In this document: in pieces, positions 39,701 through 49,953 of the stretch
Layout: the number at the start of each line of letters is the position of its first letter
How positions within the stretch are numbered: the first letter of the stretch is position 1
Assembly (NCBI RefSeq): GCF_032854445.1
Contig: NC_088306.1
Location: 5,080,373 to 5,144,372, forward strand
DNA length: 64,000 bases
Source of the DNA: Liolophura sinensis
Taxonomy: Eukaryota > Mollusca > Polyplacophora > Chitonida > Chitonidae
Direction of reading: 5' to 3'
The notes under the pieces: model-generated
Database searches by the model: none
The model's input: only the letters and a program-made list of their open reading frames with translations
Told to the model about the DNA's origin: nothing
Translations under genes and position numbers: made by a program

Positions 39701-42700
39701 ACCAGCAGGTTAGGGAACAAGACGAGGATTCTCTCAAACTTCTCCCCCATCTGGGTCAGCACTTTGACTTTGGATATATGTACAACCTCCCCAAGTGTGG
39801 AGATCTCCTAGGGGAAGAAAATTAAGAAATCAGCATTATACTGTTACAATTACATAGAGTCGAAGAATGGATGAATGATGTGGGTTTCATTAAAGCCACA
39901 TCAGCAGTATTTAAGCCAGATTCTGGAGAAACATAAAGGAATGTGTTTATACATCTGCTTATGTGCTTGTTTTCCTCCACCGTGACCTTTTGACTTAAGT
40001 TACGTGTATTTATATGGGGCAATAATTAGATTTACGTGTGGAGGATATTTACTTGTGACCATTTGACTTAAGTTACGTGTATTTATATGGGGGCAGTAAT
40101 TGGATTTACGTGTGGAGGATATTTACTTGTGACCATTTGACTGAAGTTACGTGTATTTATATGGGGCAGTAATTGGATTTACGTGTGGAGAATATTTACT
40201 TGTGACCATTTGACTTAAGTTACGTGTATTTATATGGGGCAGTAACTGGATTTACTTGTGAAGGATATTTACTTGTGACCATTTGACTTAAGTTACGTGT
40301 ATTTATATGGGGCAGTAATTGGATTTACGTGTGGAGGATATTTACTTGTAAACCACATTATCCCGCATCAGACAGAAATCCAGCAAGTCCAGACAGAAAT
40401 AAACTAACTGAACTCATAACAAATGCGGCATTGATCGATACCAAACTTGTTCGTTCTCTCAATTTAAGAGCTAAACATAGCATACAGTTAAAACAGAACT
40501 TTTACACGATACTTTCAGCACCACGAATGGCTAATTCACACTTTTAGTACAGCTTTTGGTGAGAACTTACATCATCTCCAGTTGTCCAGGAATGCGGTTA
40601 CGATTTTACATTTTCAATGACACTGATAAACTTTGTCGAGAACAGGAAACTAGCTCACCTTTTTACTGGCTTGAAAGATGCGAATGATAGGACCATTCTC
40701 TACTACTTTCCTCGTCACCACACCTGCCTTATCAGGTAAGCCAACTGAAGATACGTCGCGTCATGTTTATAGCTAGAGTGTAGGCACAGGCTACAGTCAT
40801 GTAAAACTGTCTATACGAGACTACATGTACCAGGCGATCAAGATCTACGTAAGATGTGATCAGGATGGTGCCAACATCCGCACATGGGCCGCCCATCCGT
40901 GTTGGATCCACCCCACATCCGATCAAGATGTGTGTACATGTAGGTTGATGATACACAGAGTATATCATTAGGATTGGGCAGTACTGTACACTGACATCTG
41001 TCTTTACAAGTCTGAACTAACATCAACTTCATTGCTTCTAAACAAGAAACGGAAGTTGACACTGACACTGGTCTTTTACAAGGTTGAATTTATATCAACT
41101 TTAACGCTCCAAGACAAGAAAAAAAAAAAGATGATTAGTTTATACTTACTTCTCCCTCCCAGTTTATTATAGGACTATTTATTATCTCATATTCCATTTC
41201 TTTCAGTTTTCTTATTTCAACACAGGAATTCTGCAAACAAAATAACACATAACACACATATAACAATTTCACAGGTTAGTCAGTGTATTTGTGACAGCAA
41301 GGGTTGTTGCCATGGAGACCATGATCACAAATTATCATGGTCATATGAACAGAACTCTTCAATTTTTGGAAACATGCAAACTCACCATAGAAAACGATGA
41401 AAGTGTTGCCCTTAGACAGGTCTTCCACAATTCCCTGAATGCACATATGGTTTACATGGACATCACACATTTGAAATTGCTGACTGCTAAAAAGGAGTAA
41501 CTCGACATGTTTCCAACAATTCCCAACATACATGTATTAAAGCGTATAGACAAACTTGGCCTGAACAACTCACAGCAATTCACATTTAGATAGTTCTATA
41601 GATAGCTGTAGAGTACAATGTACACGTAAACCTGACAAACTTGGCCTGAGCTACTCACAGAAATTTGTCTGTAGATAGTTCAACAGATAGCTGTAGAGTA
41701 CAATGTACACGTAGGCCTGAAAAACTTGGCCTGAACAACTCACAGCAATTCACGTTTAGGTAGTTATATTAACAGCTGTAGAGTACAATGTGCACGTAAG
41801 CCTGACAAACTTGGCCTGAGCTACTCACAGCAATTTGCCTGTAGATAGTTCAACAGATAGCTGTAGAGTACAATGTACACGTAAGCCTGACAAACTTGGC
41901 CTTAGCTACTCAGCAATTTGCCCTTAGATAGTTCAACAGATAGCTGAAGAGTACAATGTACACGTAAGCCTGACAAACTTGGCCTGAGCTACTCACAACA
42001 ATTTGCCTGTAGATAGTTCTATAGATAGCTGTAGAGTACAATGTGCACGTAAGCCTGACAAACTTGGCCTGAGCTACTCACAGCAATTTGCCTGTAGATA
42101 GTTCTATAGATAGCTATAGAGTACAATGTACACGTAAGCCTGAAAAACTTGGCCCAAACTACTGACACCAATTTGCCTGTAGATAGTTTTATTGATAGTT
42201 GTAGAGTACAATGTACACATAAGCCTGAACTACTCACAGCAATTTGCCTGTAGATAGTGATAGCTCGTTGTGTGTCCCCCCTGTCAATGTGACTCTCCTG
42301 CAACATAACAAAGAAAACAAAGTATTATTTATTCATACGATTGTTGTTCAGCCCGTATTTTTCACCTATACAATGGGAAGTTACTGACACTGACAAGTAC
42401 TTTGGCACTTGTGACAATGACCACACTGGCAACCAAGGGTCAGTTTTAGTGCTCCGATTCGGCTCTCCTCCCCAAACATTGTTGTTTTGACAGCTATCTC
42501 TGTTTACATTAAAGATGCAGCATGCAACAATACTTAATTTCCAGACTGATTATTGGGGCTTTAAGGAAACTGTGTTTTGGAGCCATTGTAACACCCCAAG
42601 AAGAGAATTTTTGTTTATTTATTTATTTGATTGGTGTTTTACGCCGTACTCAAGAATATTTCACTTGTATGACGGCGGCCAGCGTTATGGTGGGAGGAAA

Positions 42701-45700
42701 CCGGGCAGAACCCGGAGGAAACCCACGACCACCCGCAGGTTGCCGACAGACCTTCCCACGCACGGCGGGAGAGGAAGCCTTCATGGAGAAACTTTGTTGT
42801 ACTTCTATATGTTACATCACATCACATACTTCACCTTAAGAAATAAAAACCACACTTTTTCATGTATGCTTTAACCACTTAGCTACAGCCTGCTGTGTAC
42901 AAACGAACAAGCAATTCTGACTTCCCAACAAAGCTGGATGAGCTGGACAAACTGGTCAGCACTGGTCACTGATAGTGACCGATACCTACATGTATACTGT
43001 TAGGTGAAATGATTGGTTGTCTCCACTCACCTCTATGTGTCTCTCTAGCTCCTTCAGTAAGCTGGGGTACTTTTCCAGGCGTGTGAGGGGTCTGGACAAA
43101 CTTGTTGTCAAAGTCATAGACCCTGGGGCAGGGGCCCCCAAATTTTCCATAGCACTGTTGAGTTCCTCACTGTAAACATTTCCAAAAGGTGAAATTCAGC
43201 CAGTGGGACAATTTAACTCCCAAGTCACAAGCAAGCTCAGCTCTGCCTGTACTTTTACATTTTTTTTTAGGTTAGAGTAAATTACACACTTTTCAAGTGA
43301 CAACATTTGGATTGACTCCCACTGATTTGTCCACTATTAGAAAGCCACACAGAAGGATTTCTGGAAAACTTAATCAACTTCTTTGCCCCAAAATTTCAGT
43401 GTTGACATCAAAACTGCCCTTTTAAGACCTTTACATTGTCATGGATGTGTCGTGCATCTGTAGGTGTACTTTTACACACCAAACTTTTGGTGAAATACAT
43501 TATTTTAAAAAAGGAAAAAATGCATGAATAATATTATAATTCTCTTCAATATTTTACCTGTACAAATTTTTTTTTAATTTTTCACCTTTATAACACAAAA
43601 ACAGTTTGCTGAGGTGTGGTGCATGGTGCATGTCCTGTGTCCCGTCTACCTACACCACTGTGTGAACACTTACCATTTCCTCTGGAGCCCAGCCATGGCC
43701 CTGGGGTGGTTAGCACAGTATTCCTCATACAGCTCTATAAGGTGAGGTGCATGTCCTGTGTACCGTCTACCTACACCACTGTGTGAACACTTACCATTTC
43801 CTCTGGAGCACAGCCACGGCCCTGGGGTGGTTAGCACAGTATTCCTCATACAGCTCTACAAGGTGAGGTGCTTGTCCTGTGTACCGTCTACCTACACCAC
43901 TGTGTGAACACTTACCATTTCCTCTGGAGCACAGCCACGGCCCTGGGGTGGATAGCACAGTATTCCTCATACAGATCTATTAGGTGAGGTGCATGTGCTG
44001 TGTACCCTCTACCTACACCACTGTGTGAACACTTACCATTTCCTCTGGAGCACAGCCACGGCCCTGGGGTGGTTAGCACAGTATTCCTCATACAGATCTA
44101 TAAGGTGAGGTGCATGTCCTGTGTACCGTCTACCTACACCACAGTGTGAACACTTACCATTTCCTCTGGAGCACAGCCACGGCCCTGGGGTGGTTAGCAC
44201 AGTATTCCTCATACAGATCTATAAGGCGAGGTGCATGTCCTGTGTACCGTCTACCTACACCACAGTGTGAACACTTACCATTTCCTCTGGAGCACAGCCA
44301 CGGCCCTGGGGTGGATAGCACAGTATTCCTCATACAGATCTATTAGGCGAGGTGCATGTGCTGTGTACCCTCTACCTACACCACTGTGTGAACACTTACC
44401 ATTTCCTCTGGAGCACAGCCACGGCCCTGGGGTGGATAGCACAGTATTCCTCATACAGATCTATTAGGCGAGGTGCATGTGCTGTGTACCCTCTACCTAC
44501 ACCACTGTGTGAACACTTACCATTTCCTCTGGAGCACAGCCACAGCCCTGGGGTGGTTAGCACAGTATTCCTCATACAGCTCTATAAGGTGAGGTGCATG
44601 TCCTGTGTACCGTCTACCTACACCACTGTGTGAACACTTACCATTTCCTCTGGAGCACAGCCACAGCCCTGGGGTGGATAGCACAGTATTCCTCATACAG
44701 CTCTATAAGGCGAGGCGCATGCCCTGTGTACCGTCTACCTACACCACTGTGTGAACACTTACCATTTCCTCTGGAGCACAGCCACGGCCCTGGGGTGGTT
44801 AGTACAGTATTCCTCATACAGCTCTATAAGGCGAGGTGCATGTGCTGTGTACCCCTTACCTACAGCACTGTGTGAACACTTACCATTTCCTCTGGAGCAC
44901 AGCCACAGCCCTGGGGTGGATAGCACAGTATTCCTCATACAGATCTATAAGGCAAGGTGCATATCCTGTGTACCCCTTACCTACACCACTGTGTGAACAC
45001 TTACCATTTCCTCTGGAGCACAGCACAGCCCTGGGGTGGATAGCACAGTATTCCTCACACAGATCTATAAGGCAAGGTGCATATCCTGTGTACCCCTTAC
45101 CTACACCACTGTGTGAACACTTACCATTTCCTCTGGAGCACAGCCACGTACCTGGGGTGGTTAGCACAGTATTCCTCATACAGCTCTATAAGGTGAGGTG
45201 CATGTGCTGTGTACCCCTTACCTACACCACTGTGTGAACACTTACCATTTCCTCTGGAGCACAGCCATGGCCCTGGGGTGGTTAGCACAGTATTCCTCAT
45301 ACAGCTCTATAAGGCAAGGTGCATATCCTGTGTACCCCTTACCTACACCACTGTGTGAACACTTACCATTTCCTCTGGAGCACAGCCATGGCCCTGGGGT
45401 GGACAGCACAGTATTCCTCATACAGCTCTATAAGGCGAGGTGCATGTCCTGTGTACCGTCTACCTACACCACTGTGTGAACACTTACCATTTCCTCTGGA
45501 GCACAGCCACGGCCCTGGGGTGGTTAGCACAGTATTCCTCATACAGCTCTTTAAGGCGTGGTGCGTGTCTCATGAACACCTCCCCCACTCGTCGCTGATG
45601 ATGAGGGGACCTGACAGAAATAGTTGATAAAGCAGCAAAATGTCAGAGGGTAGTACCACTTTTGTAGGGAAATGCAGAAAAACTTGCATTCATTGATTTC

Positions 45701-45707
45701 TACATTA

Positions 45708-45750
<43 letters not shown>

Positions 45751-48700
45751 TTTCCAACTTCACAATGAATCAAACAAACCAACTGTGTCAAGTACATGTA
45801 TCCTATTGCTTTCCAACTTTATCCAAAGTCTTGCCTTATTTTGTGTTGAAATGTCACCTAATAAATGAAAAGGTCTGTTAAATTTTTAAGACCTAGTCTT
45901 TTCTTTCGATGATTACATGGATCACACTCATGGATTTGTTCATTTCGTCAGGTTTTGGTACAGAGGACAATCCAGTTTAAGACAAGAGAATTAATAATGT
46001 CGTCATGTCAACCATGACATTTTTTTTATAAACAATTCATCACGGCATCAGTTTTCTTTTCCCTCTGTCACACAAAGCAACCATGGCACTTCCCTAACAT
46101 TAGTTACTGCCATCTCACTCCCAGGCTACATGCTTTAGGGCTATTAGCCTCCGTTCTTGGGTGAAACTTACCGTGGCATTCCTTCAAAGACATCAGGAAG
46201 CTTCCTTGGAAAGTCACTATGTCTTCCAAATTTCCGACCAGCTGATTAAACTCAGATGGATCAAGTCTGCAGAAAGAAATCAGAAGTTGGATTATTGATG
46301 TGTTTGATTGCAACTTTCACAACAGTCTACTCAGAGGAATATTTCACTCATTACATTATGTGATGGCCTTAAGATTCCACGGAAGGTGAAACTGGGTAGA
46401 GCCGTGGAGCAAATCACCGACCTTCATCAACCTCTTGACCACAGATAACATACATTCAAACCATCTGGAATCAATAACAAAAGAATTTTATGATCTTTCC
46501 TGGAGTTTGCCTTTCAGAACGGGCACTGGGACATAGCGAACATCGCATAAATAGAGATTACAGCATTACTGTGAGTGCATGTCGTCTATATAAAAAAACA
46601 AAATAAATAAAATACAAGGTTCCATCAGCCAATCATGAACATGTACATTGTTACTACTCATAGTTCTAATGGATGGATTTATTTATTTATTTCACTGGTG
46701 TTTTACGCCGTACTCAAGAATATTTCTCTTACACAACGGCAGCCAGCATCACACTCTGCTGTATTGGAACATCACTATGCAACATTTTTAGGATGTACTA
46801 GAATTTAGAGGTAGCCACATGATGAGTTCCCAGAAGCAGAAATTTGCTTAAAACTTTTAAGCAAGGTGATCAAGGTGAATAAAATCTGGTATCTGAAAAG
46901 GTCTACCAGGCAAAATATACCAGCGGAAAAGGCAGAGGCACAAGATTACATTAATCACACCAGGCCTCGGCATCACAAAGCTATCTCAGACTTCAAAAAT
47001 TAAAAAAAGTTATTTCTGATGTACCCAAGTCAAAATATTGCCTGACAACAAAAATTCTGGGTAAGTTATTGTACAATAAATTTCAGCTAAAACAACGGAA
47101 AGGAACATACCAAATTTAATGATTTAAATTTCGGTTCAAGTCTAAGATTGTTTGGTGACCCCGAGGCCAGGTCCTTGTTATTGTACAGAAAAACTGTCAG
47201 GCTATCGTAAAAATATAACTGTGTGGGAAAACCAAACCTCCAAAACAGTGCCCTAGTTTTAAGTTTTTATTGAGATTTCTCTTGTTTTTTTGTTTGTTTC
47301 TTCTTTCTGACAATGTTTAATAATTTCTTTAAAAACCTAATCTCTTTCATTATACAACAAAAAAAAAGGGGGGAGAATTCCCATCTGATCAACCTTATTT
47401 ATTTATTTGCATGTATTTGATTCATGTTTTACACCGTACTCAAGAATATTTCACTAATACGAACACGGCCAACATTATGGTGGGAGGAAACCGAACAGAG
47501 CCCAGAGGGAACGAAACCCACGACCGTCACATTGCTGGCAGAAGTTCCCATGTATTGCTGGACAGGAAGTCAGCATGAGTTGGACTTGACTCACAGGGAC
47601 CTTATTTTCTTTGGGCATGTTCAAGTTATGCTCAGAAAAAGATTATGAAAGATGGCCTTAGGGAACAAGTGAAAAAATACACTGCATTAGACAGAAGATG
47701 TCCTCTATCTGCTACCAAAATATCATACCTAAACATTTGTCAATGCCATGCTGGTAAGGTCATATATATGTAGAGAACTTTTCAAACCTACTGGATAGCC
47801 TTGGATATAATATTACATCGGTCTTCATACTTACACTCCAGAGGCTTTGATTGGCCGTATATATTTTTGTAACAAAGTTTTCATTTCATTGACATGAGTT
47901 CCTTCTGTCTCTATCACACTTTGTAAAACCTGGAAATAGGAAAACAACTATACATGAGCAGGTATTAGACTGACTGATATGAATGGCATGTTTCTGAATA
48001 TTTCATCCACAGGTCTGTGACAACCAGTTACTCTTCTTTGGACAACTCCTTAGATAATTACTGCATAATAATTATTTCTGTAAGAAAATCTGCTGCACAA
48101 TTCACATATTCAAGAAAGGCAGATTTTTCTCATAAGAAAACATAGGTTCATTTCTGACAGTGCTATTGTATACTGTTTACTTCACTATGCTGTACGTGCA
48201 CTCGTAGAAGTGAAATACGCTGTATTCTTGAGAATGGCATAAAACACCAATCGAACAAATAAATAAATAAACTATTCCGTATGTGCAAGCCTGAGACAGC
48301 ATTTAATGTGAATATAAAACTCTTTACAATGCAGTCTAAACCAGCCCGTGTACTGTTAAAATCTATCACTAACTGCTCCCGATATATGCATATATAATTG
48401 TCCAATGAACTAGTTACCTTTAGGGACATTGAATGCTCCCTGCCTTGCACAATCTAGGTATCTGGAGCATGTCTGTTTAGTGTGTGTTTACCGGTGTGGG
48501 AGAGATAATAAGCCACACAGATTCTGTAGAATTCTCAGGCTTTAGAACAACTGCACAGAGAGCCACTCTTCAGGTATTGTTCATCTTTGGTTTATATTAC
48601 ATTTGACACAGTTCAAATATATACTTTTTTGACACGTTTATTGGTTTTCAAGTATGTTTTCAAGTGTCTATTTCTGTGTAGTTTTCACACCGCTGTCTTT

Positions 48701-49913
48701 ATCTAATGAAGATAATACAGTGTTAAAGAACTCTCTATGCTCGAATCATAGTGTCCCCAAATTGACAATTATTTAACTCGGCACTCTGATTTGATTTGAT
48801 TTGATTGGTGTTTTACGCCGTACTCAAGAATATTTCACTTATACAATGGTGGCCAGCATTATGGTGGGAGGAAACTGGGCGGAGCCCGGGGGAAACCCAC
48901 GACCATCCGCAGGTTGCTGGAAGACCTTCCCACGTACGGCCGGAGAGGAAGCCAGCATGAATTGGACTTGAATTCACAGCGACCGCATTGGTGAGAGACT
49001 CCTGGGTCATCACGCTGCGCTAGCACGCTAACCGACTGAGCCACGGAGCCCCCCCCCCCACCCCAGGCAATTTGATATCAAGAATTTTAACACTTGAAAG
49101 CATGCATGACTGCAGTCAGAATTATTGGTGGAGCTTAAAAGCTTAAAATTTCCCTCTGAACTGCTTTTGTTAGTTTTTATCAACATGTACTGTAATTCAT
49201 TTTAACTTTGGTACGTAAAACTGCAATTTCGGAAGGCCTTAAAGTGATACTTTTCATGGAACTACTCAAGGTTTTCTGATATGAAATTAATCAAACTTCA
49301 CTCATAAATTGGACCAATCAATCAGAATCAAGCAAAATGATAAGCTTCCCCAGGCGAAATACTGTAATCTATGTAACAAATGAAGCCACTAAAAAGCGCT
49401 CACCACATTATGGTATTTTTGCATACTCTTCCTCTTGAGCACAGCCAATTCAGTGGGCCTTCCTGGACTTTTTGGTCCCCCAGGGGACTCTAAAGAGACA
49501 GAGAAACATACAAATGAGGTACAACTTGATACATATATGCGGTCTTACTGTTTTAAACAGATGTTATTTCAGAAAGATATTTGGCTTACAAATGGCTTAG
49601 AGTGAGTAGTAAAACCCAGTACAGTGCTGAAAGTAACACGTAAGGCCATTAACTGCATTAATATTTTCATCAAGGCCCTACTAACACCAAAATTTGAAAA
49701 ATGTACATATTCTCTGTCAAAGGCCGGGATTGAACCCGTAACTTATGTGCCTCATGCTTAAGAGTTGTATAATATACATGATACACAGACAGTCTACATG
49801 GTTTTGGATGGGATATCAGATATCATCTCAAGAGAAGTTATGTTCAAAGAGTGCAATGAACAACACAAAAGATGTCATCCCTTTATCGTCACCAAAGCTT
49901 CACAGCCAGTTAC

Positions 49914-49953
<40 letters not shown>

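Larger units (their letters stand above)
39808..41149 (-). other. PIX intron 9
   Basis: Holds a 73-bp minisatellite (39965-40350) and the candidate cassette exon 40659-40727. The rest shows nothing recognised. Confidence 0.65.
46267..47834 (-). other. PIX intron 4
   Basis: Contains SINE A fragments at 46673-46748 and 47396-47605. No coding signal. Confidence 0.7.
47930..49403 (-). other. PIX intron 3
   Basis: Contains SINE A copies at 48213-48274 and 48787-49058. No coding signal. Confidence 0.7.

Noticed and set aside
44110-45627. Series of plus-strand open frames of 78-133 codons
   Set aside because: They are antisense readings of the 121-bp array. The near-identical peptides repeat with the array period, and the minus strand carries real PIX exon sequence.
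48216-48275. Possible replication or attachment site from AT-rich repeats
   Set aside because: It is the A-rich tail of a SINE fragment, seen many times elsewhere in the window.
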